From Serratia symbiotica (lineage in GTDB: Bacteria; Pseudomonadota; Gammaproteobacteria; Enterobacterales; Enterobacteriaceae), in NCBI GenBank assembly GCA_900380265.1, contig LR025083.1, forward strand, positions 1,860,001 to 1,924,000: a stretch of DNA of 64,000 nt, given 5' to 3'. Below the pieces are notes generated by a model. That model saw only the letters and a program-made list of their open reading frames with translations, was not told where the DNA came from and did not search any database. Each line of letters begins with the position of its first letter. Position 1 is the stretch's first letter. Both the position numbers and the translations under genes were made by a program. Below, one piece after another: positions 11,280 through 22,930 of the stretch.

Positions 11280-12491
11280 TTATCCTAACCAGCGATGGAA
11301 CATTAATTTGACGCTATCAACAATACGGCTAAATAAACTTCCTCTTCCCACCTCGTGCATCACTACAAGTGGACGTTGATCGATAATTTGACCATCTAAT
11401 TGAAAGTTAATCTTGCCGATAACCTGATGCTTCACCAATGGTGCACAAATTTCTGGTGTATTTAGCACGTAGCTGGCGTTCAGATCTTTCATACGACCAC
11501 GTGGGATGGTTAGATAGACGTCTTTATCCACGCCCAGATCGACGCGGTCAGCATTCCCAAACCAAACGGGTTCATAAGCGAACTCTTTGCCGACTTTTAA
11601 TGCAGAGACAGTTTCGAAGAAACGGAAGCCCCAGGTCAGCAATTTCTTGCTTTCAGTTTCACGCCCTTTATAGGTACGGCTGCCAAGTACAGTGGAAATA
11701 AGTCGCATCTGCCCATCACTCGCTGATGCAACCAAGTTGTATCCTGCTGCATCTGTGTGGCCGGTTTTAATCCCATCGACGTTTAAGCTGGTATCCCAAA
11801 GTAGGCCATTACGATTCATCTGGCGTATCTTGTTAAAAGTAAATTCTTTTTCCTTATAAATTGCATACTCATTTGGTACATCTCGAATCAGTGCCTGACT
11901 GAGTAAAGCCATATCTCGTGCCGAAGTGTACTGACCCTTCGCTTCTAAACCATGCACTGTCTGGAACTGAGTGTTCTGTAGGCCAAGCTTGTGCACGTAG
12001 CTGTTCATCAGATTAACAAACGCATCTTGGCTACCTGCCACATAGTCGGCCATCGCCACGCAAGCATCGTTACCTGATTGCAGATTAATACCACGGCTAA
12101 GTTTGGCGACTGATACGCGATCGCCTGGTTTCAGGAACATAAGCGAAGACCCTTTGAAGATAGAGTTACCAGTTGCCCAAGCATCTCGGCCCACAGTAAC
12201 TAGGTCTTCCTGGGCGATCTTGCCAGCTTTCAGCGTGTGACCAATAATGTAGCTGGTCATTATTTTCGTCAGGCTAGCTGGATCGTGGCGCACATTGGCA
12301 TTCATTTCAGCCAATACCTTTCCAGAGTTGTAATCAATCAGAATGTATGCTGCCGCATCAATTTTGGGAGCACTAGGAATTATAGTCTTGATATTCACAT
12401 CATCGGCATGCGCTATACTAGCATCGCCTATCGCGATAGCAATGCTTATTGCTAATCGCCTGATTAAGCTAAAATCATTTGCACCCTTCAT
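11280..12491 (-). CDS. dacA: D-alanyl-D-alanine carboxypeptidase DacA (penicillin-binding protein 5)
   Basis: Trims the terminal D-alanine from peptidoglycan stem pentapeptides in the periplasm, which controls cross-linking and cell shape. The product is 403 residues, exactly the E. coli length. Residues 1-29 form a signal peptide (two arginines, a hydrophobic core, then SIAHA before DDVN). All three active-site motifs of a serine DD-peptidase are intact: SLTK at 73-76 (Ser73 nucleophile), SGN at 139-141 and KTG at 242-244. The C-terminus ends in an amphipathic helix ([10 protein letters not shown]) that anchors the protein to the inner membrane. ATG is at 12489-12491 with no obvious Shine-Dalgarno before it. 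It sits in the ancestral rodA-rlpA-dacA order, but the rlpA space upstream is decayed, so it probably uses its own promoter; a TATAAT lies 41-46 bp upstream. Confidence 0.96.
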   Translation of the reverse strand: MKGANDFSLIRRLAISIAIAIGDASIAHADDVNIKTIIPSAPKIDAAAYILIDYNSGKVLAEMNANVRHDPASLTKIMTSYIIGHTLKAGKIAQEDLVTVGRDAWATGNSIFKGSSLMFLKPGDRVSVAKLSRGINLQSGNDACVAMADYVAGSQDAFVNLMNSYVHKLGLQNTQFQTVHGLEAKGQYTSARDMALLSQALIRDVPNEYAIYKEKEFTFNKIRQMNRNGLLWDTSLNVDGIKTGHTDAAGYNLVASASDGQMRLISTVLGSRTYKGRETESKKLLTWGFRFFETVSALKVGKEFAYEPVWFGNADRVDLGVDKDVYLTIPRGRMKDLNASYVLNTPEICAPLVKHQVIGKINFQLDGQIIDQRPLVVMHEVGRGSLFSRIVDSVKLMFHRWLG

Positions 12492-12531
12492 AATAGGAAC
12501 TATAAGTTTGTAAGGTTACAGCTAACAAACT

Positions 12532-12537
12532 ATTATA
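12532..12537 (-). promoter_or_regulatory. Candidate -10 box upstream of dacA
   Basis: A perfect TATAAT on the minus strand, 41-46 bases before the dacA start codon. No good -35 hexamer lies at 16-18 bp spacing, so this is tentative in A+T-rich DNA. Confidence 0.3.
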
Positions 12538-13949
12538 CTATAATAGGTGAAAGTCCGATAGTTATTATTCACAATGGGATTGTTCACCCCAATTACTGTC
12601 AGTGGCAATCTCCTACGTAAAGCTTATATAAAGCTATATATTGATATGAGCAGAGATCTAATAAGATGATACAATGCGAAACCCGTGATTGCCCATATGC
12701 TGATGTTCTCTTCCATATGAAACATTCACAATAGTATGTTGGAATCTACATTAGCCCAACATTATCAGCATCGTGTTCTACATCAATAGCGCATATTGAC
12801 AGTATGATAATCGATATGGATTCAAGTATATTTTTGTCGGGGACTGTTTAGAACAAATAAACCACACTTACAGTAGTCTTTAGATAAACACCGGCTATCT
12901 GTGAGAAATACTGCTCTCATAACACAAACGCTTTTTCTGGACAAATTTGTTCATTTTTCAACCCTGCTTGTTTATTGGATTGATCGTTTGGTATTTCTCC
13001 TTAACTGCTACTCTGAAATAGAGTCTATCATTCTTAACTATGTCGATACTCGCACTTTTCTTGCTTCGCTGTTATAGGTGGCAGTGTATTGAATTACAGC
13101 ATTGGCGATGACTGTTGCATATAACATATCGATCAATTCTTTTATGATTCATCATGCATTGTGAAAACGCGCAGTGCTAAGGCGGCAAGATTTAGCAGCT
13201 TAATACACTATATTGAGGATAAATAGGCACGCTATTAATGTCGATCGACTGCTGCTGTATCGATAAATGCTCATGGACCATCTTTTGTCTCAATAAAAGA
13301 AATCAAGCTATCTACCTTCAGATAGCTCTAGATATACTGATTTACAGTCAAGCAGATCCCACCGCTTCTTTGCACTATATAGCCATCACGAGATCTCTTT
13401 ATCTTAAAGAGACTTGGCTTAAAATGTAATATATCAGCCAAATGAACGCAATCATTATCAATCGTAGACGGGTGTGGTTAATGCTACTTCCGGCAATGAT
13501 ATAATCAGTGTTTTCTCTGCAGCGCCAGGCGCACACTGTTTTAGTGGTAGCGACTATTGAGCTATGGAGTAAGACAACGCACAAGCACAGATTCTGGAAC
13601 TTTACCTAGCACGCTAAATGCTAACTCACAGAGTTCTAACAACCTTGAACGTGCTCAAGGTGGCTCAAAGCATCTTGACTTACATCTAATAATTACTCAT
13701 TAAAACAACAGCTAGGGAAGTTTTATTTATAGAGGAATCAGGCATTGTGTGCCCGTTCAAACCAAACACACTACTTTAGCTGTATTATGCCTTGTACATA
13801 TCGCTGATTGTTAGGCTACGCTTATTAGCCAGCTGCCATTGGCCATGACTGAATAAGATTCATACTACACTAGTATGTCAATACTGCTGAATTAGAGATC
13901 TCAATACGGCGATAGGCTATAGTGTTTTTGTAAGCATGGAAAAATGGCG

Positions 13950-14260
13950 CCAGGTTCACTTAGAGCGCGGTATTACTCAACGCGATCAACACAAGCTTAC
14001 AATTGGCGTTATTTGTTAACAGACCCACAAGCAAACATCAGAAACTACAAGAGGTCTCTGATAAGCCCTATAATCGATTCTACGCACTTTAGTATAACGG
14101 CTCTGCAACCAGTGAAACGAGACACTAACTGACGAAGATGAGCCGGGTTGTAATACGCAGACAACTTGAAATTGCTATCCTCAGATAGTCTACTATCATG
14201 AACCTTGCATCGATCTGTATCCCAGATCAAGCTTTCTAGCATTAGGCTCTTTACCATAGC
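13950..14260 (-). pseudogene. rlpA: Probable relic of rlpA (septal lytic lipoprotein)
   Basis: rlpA normally lies between rodA and dacA on this strand, and a gap of 2 kb is present here. Minus-strand frames around 14000-14200 hold fragments resembling the double-psi beta-barrel domain of RlpA: NPAHL for DPTQL, SRYTKV, and then VRRIDYRAYQRP for the block VRINDRGPYGNDR. These are joined by at least one frameshift and interrupted by stops. The lipobox end and the SPOR domain were not found. Synteny supports the call more strongly than similarity does. Confidence 0.4.
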
Positions 14261-14510
14261 TACGTACTAGTTCACTATTTAAGTAACTCTGCAGTGCTTC
14301 TATCATGCTGGAAATCGCACCGCTAATTTTAACATCCTAGAATATTTCTAAACTTAAAAGGCACATATTACGGGTTAGACACTGACAATTGCCCTAGCAT
14401 TCCATAGTAGGAATATAGCAGCTCTTGCTGTAAACTAGTCTGGAGGCGACGATAGAAAACAATAACGTGACTATGTTAGCCCAAAATCATTCCTTACAGA
14501 TCACTTTCTC

Positions 14511-15623
14511 TTATAGGCTTTTAGATAGCATTTTCCTATGCGTGTGGATCGACATAATAATTCCAAACCCTGCCATCAAAACAATTAGGGATGAACCGCC
14601 GTAACTCACCAATGGCAACGGTACGCCAACGACAGGCACAATACCGCTAACCATACCGATATTAACGAATACATAAACAAAAAGAATTATCATCAAACTA
14701 CCGACTATCAACCGACCGAAGGTGGTTTGTGCCTTAGCAGCAATCATTAGCCCACGCATAATAACCAATAAGTACAGCGCTAACAGCACCAAAACTCCAA
14801 TCAGACCCAGCTCCTCGGCCAATACCGCAAAGATGAAATCAGTGTGTCGTTCCGGAAGAAATTCTAACTGTGATTGAGTACCGTGCAGCCAACCTTTGCC
14901 TAGCAACCCCCCGGAACCAATGGCAATTTTTGACTGAATAATATGATAGCCGGCCCCGAGTGGATCTCTTTCTGGATCTAGTAGCATCATGACGCGATCA
15001 CGCTGATAACCATGCATAAAAAAAAACCACAGCAGTGGGATAAAAGCCGCCAGCAGAACAACAGTGATAACGATCAGCTTCCAGCTCATTCCGGAAAGGA
15101 ACAGCACACACAGACCTGATACTGCAATCAGAAGTGAGGTACCTAGATCCGGTTGAACGGCGACCAAAAAGACTGGAACAAGAATCAACACTAATGCGTT
15201 GCCAATATTGTTCAGAGAAGGCGGGCAGGCATCCCGGTTCATAAAGCGTGCGAGCATTAGTGGCACAGCAATTTTAGCGATTTCTGATGGCTGAAAACGT
15301 ACAAAACCGAGGTCCAACCAGCGTTGGGCTCCTTTACTAACCTGGCCAAAAATATCTACCAGTATCAATAAAATCACACATGTAATATATAGATAAGGCG
15401 CCCAGTTTTCATAGACTCTCGGCGAGATCTGCGCCATTGTACCAAGCAAAACAAGCCCGATAATCATTTGAACGATCTTGCGTTCCATCATCCTAATATC
15501 CTGGCCACTGGCGCTCCATATCACTAACGCGCTGTAAAGCAGCAGACCTAAAATAAGCAACAAAAAAGTAGGATCAATGTGGATTTTGGCCCAAACAGAA
15601 CCTTTGTGTTGACTTTCACTCAT
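14511..15623 (-). CDS. rodA: Peptidoglycan glycosyltransferase RodA (SEDS family)
   Basis: Polymerises lipid II into glycan strands during cylindrical growth, working as a pair with PBP2 (the gene just upstream) within the Rod complex of the inner membrane. From ATG at 15621-15623 the product is 370 residues, exactly the E. coli length. A GTG 18 bases upstream is in frame, but the ATG has the better ribosome binding site (AGAAAGAG) and the family N-terminus. About ten hydrophobic membrane segments are visible. Conserved SEDS stretches are intact: [25 protein letters not shown], the loop [20 protein letters not shown], and [12 protein letters not shown] near the end. The mrdA stop is 21 bases upstream, so the two genes are almost certainly cotranscribed. 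Nothing suggests decay. Confidence 0.96.
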   Translation of the reverse strand: MSESQHKGSVWAKIHIDPTFLLLILGLLLYSALVIWSASGQDIRMMERKIVQMIIGLVLLGTMAQISPRVYENWAPYLYITCVILLILVDIFGQVSKGAQRWLDLGFVRFQPSEIAKIAVPLMLARFMNRDACPPSLNNIGNALVLILVPVFLVAVQPDLGTSLLIAVSGLCVLFLSGMSWKLIVITVVLLAAFIPLLWFFFMHGYQRDRVMMLLDPERDPLGAGYHIIQSKIAIGSGGLLGKGWLHGTQSQLEFLPERHTDFIFAVLAEELGLIGVLVLLALYLLVIMRGLMIAAKAQTTFGRLIVGSLMIILFVYVFVNIGMVSGIVPVVGVPLPLVSYGGSSLIVLMAGFGIIMSIHTHRKMLSKSL

Positions 15624-15644
15624 GTTTCTCTTTCTAATCACATT

Positions 15645-17528
15645 CTAACCAGGTGGCAACGGAATATCATTGACTAATTGTATATTATTGTTACCCAGCA
15701 AAATATGATCGAAAATCTGACGAGTAATCGTCCCGACTTCTGGACCAGCACCACCATTTTCACAAATGATAGCCACTGAAACTCTAGGGTTATTGTACGG
15801 TGCAAAAGCAGTCATCAGTTTATGATCACGCAAATGATCTTCCAATTTATGAGCATTGTAGGTTTCATAGCCGAACACCTGTGCTGTACCCGATTTCGCC
15901 GCCGCAAGGTAAGGCGCATCTGCAAAGTAATGACGTGCTGTCCCATTCTGACGGTTGGCAACACCATACATGCCGTCTTTGGCAACTTTCCAAAACCCGG
16001 AGTGAATCTCACCGATCTGCGAGCTATCTTCCTGATGAAATGGTACCACTACCCCGTTAATAGAGGTGCTCTGTAGCAAATGTGGTATCTTAACATCGCC
16101 ATTATTAATCAGAGTATTCAGCGCCTTAGACATTTGAATTGGTGTGGCGGTCCAGTAACCTTGCCCTATTCCGACTGGTATCGTATCACCCCGATACCAG
16201 TGTTTTTTATAACGTTTGAGCTTCCACTCGCGGGTCGGCATTAATCCGGAACGCTCTTCAGACAAGTCAATACCGGTATACTGCCCATACCCAAACTTCA
16301 TTAACCAACTCGACAACCGATCGATCCCCATATCATAGGCGACTTGATAGAAAAAGGTGTCTGCAGATTCCTCTAACGCTTGAGTAACGTTCAGAGGACC
16401 GTGACCCCATTTCTTCCAGTCTCGGAAACGTTTTTCTGAACCGGGCAACTTCCACCAACCAGGATCGAATACTATGGTATTTTTGGTGATCACTCCAGCA
16501 CTTAGCGCTGAAACAGCAATGTATGGTTTCACTGTCGATGCCGGAGGGTATAGGCCCTGAGTGGCACGATTAATGAGCGGACGGTTTGGATCGTTTAGCA
16601 AAACTTGATACTCTTTGTTGGAAATGCCATCAACGAACAAGTTCGCATCGTAGCTTGGGTGCGAGACCATTGCTAGAATACTACCGGTGTTCGGATCACT
16701 CACCACCACTGCCGCACGGCTACCCACTAGTAGCTGTTCTATATAGCACTGCAGGTTAAGATCTAAGGTCAAGTAAACATCTTGACCTGCAGCAGGTGGC
16801 TGTTCGTGCAGTTGGCGGATCACTTTAGCACGGTTGTTAACTTCAACCTCTTCATAACCAGTTGTCCCATGCAACCAGTGCTCATAATAGCGCTCGATCC
16901 CTAACTTACCGATATCACGTGTAGCAGCGTAATTGGGTAGTTTACCCTCTTTATCCATAAGTTCCATATCACGATCATTAATCTTAGATACGTAGCCAAT
17001 GACATGGGTGAGGGCAGAGCCATAAGGGTAGTAGCGATGTTGGTAGCCTTTGACTGCCACGCCCGGAAAACGGAACTGATTGACTGAAAAGCTAGCTACC
17101 TGTTCTTCACTTAGTGCGGTTTTAACGGGAATTGAGATAAATCGGCGCGAGCGTTTACGCTCTTTTTCGAAATGACTGATATCATCATCGGTTAAGTTAA
17201 CAACCTGGCGGAGCGCTTGCAACGTGGCCTTTAGATCGTGAACCTTTTCCGGTACGAGCTGTAGCTGATAAATAGTGCGATTCAGCGCTAGTGGAGTATG
17301 ATTACGATCATAAATGATCCCACGGCTAGGGGAAATGGGAACCAATTTAATGCGGTTTTCATTAGAGCGAGTACGGTAATCTTCAAAACGCACAATTTGC
17401 AGATGATACAAGTTAGTGATGAGGATACCGCTTAGTAGTAGGGTAGCCAAAAAGGAGACTAAAGCGCGACGTACAAATAGAGCAGATTCAGCTGTATAGT
17501 TGCGAAAAGGGTTATGTTCTATTTTCAT
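15645..17528 (-). CDS. mrdA: Penicillin-binding protein 2, elongation-specific transpeptidase
   Basis: Class B PBP that cross-links peptidoglycan made by RodA during cell elongation. The product is 627 residues against 633 in E. coli. One transmembrane segment (about 20-45) is followed by the pedestal domain with SRGIIYDRN, then the transpeptidase domain. Its motifs are intact: STVK at 331-334 (Ser331 nucleophile, context LYPPASTVKPY), SAD at 388-390 and KSG at 545-547. Relative to E. coli a three-residue stretch after AQVFG is missing and the C-terminal tail differs; both lie outside the catalytic motifs. The ATG is at 17526-17528. rodA follows after 21 bases. The gene that should precede it, rlmH, is a pseudogene whose remnant ends about 36 bases upstream, so transcription must still cross the dead rsfS-rlmH region or start within it. 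Confidence 0.96.
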   Translation of the reverse strand: MKIEHNPFRNYTAESALFVRRALVSFLATLLLSGILITNLYHLQIVRFEDYRTRSNENRIKLVPISPSRGIIYDRNHTPLALNRTIYQLQLVPEKVHDLKATLQALRQVVNLTDDDISHFEKERKRSRRFISIPVKTALSEEQVASFSVNQFRFPGVAVKGYQHRYYPYGSALTHVIGYVSKINDRDMELMDKEGKLPNYAATRDIGKLGIERYYEHWLHGTTGYEEVEVNNRAKVIRQLHEQPPAAGQDVYLTLDLNLQCYIEQLLVGSRAAVVVSDPNTGSILAMVSHPSYDANLFVDGISNKEYQVLLNDPNRPLINRATQGLYPPASTVKPYIAVSALSAGVITKNTIVFDPGWWKLPGSEKRFRDWKKWGHGPLNVTQALEESADTFFYQVAYDMGIDRLSSWLMKFGYGQYTGIDLSEERSGLMPTREWKLKRYKKHWYRGDTIPVGIGQGYWTATPIQMSKALNTLINNGDVKIPHLLQSTSINGVVVPFHQEDSSQIGEIHSGFWKVAKDGMYGVANRQNGTARHYFADAPYLAAAKSGTAQVFGYETYNAHKLEDHLRDHKLMTAFAPYNNPRVSVAIICENGGAGPEVGTITRQIFDHILLGNNNIQLVNDIPLPPG

Positions 17529-17563
17529 CCTGCTACTTTTTACTCTCTCACATTGATCGCCGA

Positions 17564-18023
17564 TTATTTCCGGTCAGTATGACGTTACTGGATCATACTC
17601 CAAACATGCTTGGTATTTTTAGCTACCAAAACACGCATTAAAAATACCGTAATATCAACAGAAAGAGAGACTGCCCTCTTCTCCTGCGGCTTTGCTAACT
17701 AGAGCCAAATCTTTTAGCTTCCAACCACTAGGTTGCTGGAGGCCCGTCTTTGTATTCCAACATTCCAGATGCTGCAAAATTGCAGCACCCCTTACTGTTC
17801 CTGGCAACGTAAAAATACGCCTTGCTTTAATCAGCGCCGCGGGGGTCATCTGTCCACCGTCTTTTGATAAAATATATTTAATGCCAACTTTCTTTCCGAG
17901 CTTGCTGAATTGAATGTTACTTCTCTCATACGCAACATCCTTGAAAAGAGGATTAGAATAATCTATAAAGCAATCTTACACTCATCCTAGCATTTTACTG
18001 CCGACCACCAGATTGTGCTCCAC
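17564..18023 (-). pseudogene. rlmH: Pseudogene of rlmH, 23S rRNA pseudouridine-1915 N3-methyltransferase
   Basis: The intact enzyme methylates pseudouridine 1915 in helix 69 of 23S rRNA. The minus strand still aligns along its whole length with RlmH. LVVGSKM (family LVAVGTKM) comes first, followed by two stops where the family has W and Q. Then come KDVAYERSNIQFSKLGKK and IKYILSKDGGQM for the block GKNADIKRILDKEGEQM, RRIFTLPG for RIVTLDIPG, SKAAGEEGSLS, and lastly MRVLVAKNTKHVWSM for VRVLVAESLYRAWSI. The length from the GTG at 18023 to a TAA at 17564 is 460 bases, against about 468 for a functional gene. Stops and frameshifts are multiple and the SAM-binding glycine loop is destroyed. Its place between rsfS and mrdA is ancestral. 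Alignment is by eye from memory of the family. Confidence 0.88.
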
Positions 18024-18026
18024 CGT

Positions 18027-18340
18027 TCAGCTCCAGGGTTTTCCAAGTAGTAGAGGTTGGGGTTGTCTTCCTACGTTACATGCACAATCACTCCACTCAG
18101 ATCGACTGCCACCACTCGGCAATTTTCTGACCTTGTATGCCATTCTCGTTTACGCCAGAAGGCACGGAGTTCTTGCAATAGGTAATCGGCGATTGACACC
18201 ATATGAGGGTTGGAGGTACTACTGCAGATCATTACATGGTTGATTGTAGATTTGCCCTCTACATTTAGAACAACCACCTCTTGACCGTTCAAGCTATTTA
18301 TTTTTCAAAGGTAAAATCCGCGGACGCTTTACCCTTCGTA
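18027..18340 (-). pseudogene. rsfS: Pseudogene of rsfS (ybeB), ribosomal silencing factor
   Basis: RsfS binds L14 of the 50S subunit and blocks subunit joining in starvation. The minus strand reads LNGQEVVVLNVEGKSTINHV then SIADYLLQELRA, matching the family blocks GQDIIALDVQGKSSITD and SIADHVVQESRA. A two-frame excursion (GIQGQKIAEW for the family GVEGENSADW) follows, then VAVDLSGVIVHV. The codon after VIVHVT is TAG where the family has a glutamine. The tail resembling LYELEKLWS is reached only after a further one-base shift and ends in TGA at 18027-18029, four bases from the start of the rlmH remnant. The first 15 or so codons are lost behind an in-frame TGA. Nonfunctional. Confidence 0.87.
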
Positions 18341-21300
18341 GGGTTCCCTTATTTTATCTGATTAATCAATATTTTAAAATTAAAAGCCACTTTTAATAAA
18401 CATTAAATTATAATCATTCGGCTATTTCTATCCATACGCCACCTCGAAAACCAATAATCTTTCCATCATAGATGCTGATTTGTGTGAAAGCAGTCTCGTT
18501 TGTCTGCAATCTCTTCAGCGATACCCTGTATGTATAATCTGGTTGCAAGATTCTAATGTAATAAAAAGCAAATTCCGATCTAGATTAAGATATTACTTCT
18601 CTTAAATAAGAGAACCACGATTGAATGATGTTTCCTGATCTACACTATTTTGTGATGCAAAGACTTTCTCAGTTCTAGGATGGGTTTTAAACAATTAAAA
18701 AACACTTAAGTATAATATCAACCAGTTGGACCCTGGTTAATAACCCTATAGATATATTTACTCTAGTTTTATTCATGAATAAAACAATTCTCCTGCCTTT
18801 ATATCAAGGAGTTTAATTCCCTAATCTAATCAAGCCTCTGCCGAGTTAGCGGGAAATGTCACTACCGATACCCGACCATAATACATTTCTATTTCTGCTT
18901 TCCTTATCAAGTGATACCCTACATAAGGGAACTTATTATGATTGATATATACATAATAATGATAGGATACCTATGTTTTATTTAATCGAAATATTCCATC
19001 TAGTATTTGTTTATAGAATATCTAGCCATATAGACTTCATCTGCCTAGCTATTATCTCCTTTTGTAATTTACATCGCTCTATAATAACTTTATATATTTT
19101 TATATTTATCTCTTTTGTATTCATTTCGATGCAATTATTTTAAAAAGTATTTAACAAATACACGAGTATTTTCCTGAAACAACAACTACTAATTATTTCA
19201 TTGCATTGATCTAATAATTTAGATGGGCTAGCATTATGATCTATCATTCAAAATAAATATTTTAATCAACACTCAATTAACTATTGCTTAAACCGGTTGT
19301 ATATTTTTCTTAATTAATGATTTTCATAACATTGATTACCTCCTAAACAACCCTTTAGTATCTTGATTGTTTCTATAACTTGAATGCCATGACTTCTTAA
19401 ATAATCACTCATCATACATATAGTATTGGCTGTTTTTCTTTGGCATACTGCTTCACTTAAATATTGTTCAAAATATTTTATTTATCTGTATGAGCGTACT
19501 CATATACTGAAATCCATATATAGCGCTATAAATTCTATTCTAGAAAGCTTCGTATTTTGTTGACTCTTACTTACGTTAACCACATTATCATTCCCTACTT
19601 ATCATTCAGTATTAAAATATATTAATAAATTATGAAATAGATATGACATATTTCTATTAACATAGAACGCAATAGCCTCGTCAGGCTATAAAATTAATCA
19701 ATTACTCATTTGAGTAAATCATTGATAAATCCAAGAAGTAGTCGCATTCTGCTAAGAATAACATTTATTTATATGAGAGTGATGTATGGTGGTTTGGTGA
19801 TTTAAATATTATTTGTAAAAACTTGATCCCTCTAATTTGGATATGTGAAAATTATTAGAAACCATATTGAGACCTACAGGTGTCTGGATGAAATTTATCA
19901 ATCTCAGAATCTATGAATAATATCAAATATTAAATTTAATTTCTTTTAAACTCACTTTGTTTGCAATTACATACAGGTATACAACATCTAAAATAGTTCT
20001 AGACATATTTTATATTGCTTAACTCCTATTAAGATATTCCGTTTAGCCAGGTCATAATCTGATGAACGATACAGAATATTCACGCTATTCGCTATTTTTA
20101 TATTTCGATTTAAACTTGTTCCCCACCAGGTGGTTTTGCACCGTAAATCCATAGGTAAAATATTGTAATAGATTCCTATAATTAGATTTAAAATACTTTT
20201 GTATAACAAGATAGTATCGTTACCTGTAACACACAGTATATAGCTACTATGTATACGAATCTGTGTATTATTCTAGTCATTATATGGATATAGATCATAG
20301 CTTATCAGGCTTAGTTTTAACTATCCTTTTATTTAAAATTTATCTTAATCTAGTGGTAGAAATATAACAGTGAGTTACTAACTCAATAATCTCCGGATAA
20401 TCTCAAACACACTTTAGATCTATTTTATTTTTAAATAATCGAGCTTTTATATTAAAATATAAGTTATAGATAATTAATTCCAGAAAGAAATAAACGGATT
20501 GTTACCAAATTTATATTATATTCCTTTTATATAGTTATATTTTATAACTAAAAATAAACTTTATGTATTTTATTACTTAACTCTGACGTAATTGGCGATA
20601 CGCTCTATATATTGTATAAAAACAAAACAGATTAGTGGTTATTTAGTTTCCCTTAATAATTATGAAAAAACTGTATTCCTCTTTCTAACTTTATACGAGT
20701 GGTATTCACTCTTGGTTGGTTAAGGTCGCGATTGGGAGTATGTGAAAGCGTATTGAGTTGTTTGAATCTTTTCCTGCCTATGCGGGGGAAGCTGGTACTG
20801 GATGAGTGCCCATGCTGTGTGGTATGCAGTGTTGTTAATAATCCTGCATTAGGATCGAGAGACTAATAACTGCACTCTCCAGCAGGAAAGTAATTCGTAT
20901 GTCGTGTATATAGAGCGAGCTACCTATTGGTATATCTCCATAGCTTAATATGGTATTCATAATCTCTTTTACAAAATATTTATTAAATTAAATATTTTTT
21001 AAAAGTATGATACATCTATTGGACATAGTCTATCTATCACTAGATAAAATCTCTCCTCCTTGAGTTAAGCAAGCACTGCTAAATTAGAGTTAGCTGATTC
21101 ATTACACGAATACATCACATCGGATAGCAGTGTAGCCAAGGCTTAAACTACATACCCCCTCCGACAACAATACAGTTCTGACAAACCTATTACCATTACA
21201 CTGTACAAAATCTGTTTCTTATTCGATCAGGAACCTAGGGTATTGATACTTTACCTCAACGCCACCCTTCTACCATTCCCAGCCTCGATATGCGAGTTGA

Positions 21301-22559
21301 TCTAGATTAAATTTCTGTCAATGCAATAGCAGAACTCACGGGCGGTCGGGTATCTGTGAAGGGTTGCAATAAACATTGAATGTCACAGTGTTGATTATTA
21401 AATCATAGCAACCCGAAATTAGAATTGGCCTTCTCTGCTGTCAGGGGCGTGGCGCCACGCATTACCTCATGTCGCTATTTCATCTAACCGATGCTACATG
21501 CCTTATACTCAAGCTCTTAGTAGTGATATGAAGGAATACGTAATATAGTTACAATTAATGATTATCCTCTTACAGTAGATTCACACCATCAATTTTAGAA
21601 TCCCATTGGTTGAAGCGGCTGATGCATATATAATAGATATTAATTTATATAAAGTAGAAGTAGGTGACCCAGGTCCCAACCCGGCACAACCTGATCTTGG
21701 TTGATCCTGCCTCTACGAGGCTATACCACGCTATATGATCAATTCACGTACTATAACTCTGTACCTGTGGCACGCTGAAATTATCTTTTTAGTAGATTTC
21801 TATCTGATAGAAACTGCGTAGTACCCTCCTTTGCCCATCCCTTATGGTAAAACTCTGCTGATTACCTACCAGCTTCTCACAAAGCGAGATAGCATAAATA
21901 TATGCAATAGCTGTCATAGCAGCACAAACCAATCCCGCTCAGATCATTAAAGCTATTCCAATTTTATTAATATATTTGCTGTATTCCTTTATTTTACAAG
22001 AGCAGAATAAAGGTGATGGCGATCATATAGCAGTTATAGTGGCAGCTACTTTGGAAACATGAGTTCTTGTAGCACTACATCGCTCCTTCTAATTTATTGT
22101 ACTTAGGAAATTCAGAACAACCCTTAAATTAACTTCATCAATTCTTCTTCACCTCAGGTACCAATTCGGTGACACCAGAGAAGGTGTAATAAACTTACGC
22201 ACACACATTGCTTTATAATATATACTATTAATTTACCCTCAAGTAGATAGTTGAGGAATAGATTTGCTATACCGCTTTTACCAAACTAATCCAGATATAC
22301 TCACTATTGCAGTGTGTGGGTGGGACCTTCCGGATCGAATGATCCGGTGAACTGGTTATAATAAATTAAAATAACATCTATTATACCGAAAGGTGCTTTC
22401 TTCACCACCAATCCGGTTCTGAGGGTCAGTTTACAGTCACGAGTTCTGTTAAGATAATTCAGCTATCCATCTCATCAAAATAAAAATCACAGCGCCTATT
22501 CAATAAGAATTGAAGTTTGTCTACCCTGGTAACTTCGAGCACTTTATAGCACAACAAAC

Positions 22560-22930
22560 CACTTACTACTGCTTAGTATAGTGTCAGTTTATCAGGGGGC
22601 CAGGATTTCCTCCGGTGTAGTACCAGCATTCACTTGCGGTCGCTGAAAGGCGACAAGGTTGATATCTGTTCTACTGAACCATGTTCTAACCTTAAACACC
22701 CGAGCACTCTATTAAATACACACTCTTGTAGTTTTTCTAGATCTATCAATAGCCGTTTATCTCCATCAGGTAATTTCTCTGAGAGAATAACAGCCTTGAA
22801 ATCCCTGCTCAGTATCAAGAAAAGCCCATTAACATAGCCTTGTTAGCATTCTGTGAGATAATTTTTCTCACCTTCTCAGACTGCTTTTCAGTTCCATCTT
22901 CATATGCTAGAACGAGATCAGTAGTAATGG
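22560..22930 (-). pseudogene. Unidentified gene fossil, minus strand
   Basis: Two minus-strand frames join into a compositionally protein-like, charged, helix-forming sequence richer in G+C than its surroundings. The first reads DLVLAYEDGTEKQSEKVRKI followed by ISQNANKAMLMGF. The second, after a frameshift near 22820, reads FKAVILSEKLPDGDKRLLID then LEKLQECVFNRVLG and continues to about 22630. A further shift gives QVNAGTTPEEILAP before a stop. I do not recognise the family. It looks like a more recently inactivated gene than the DNA around it. Confidence 0.35.
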
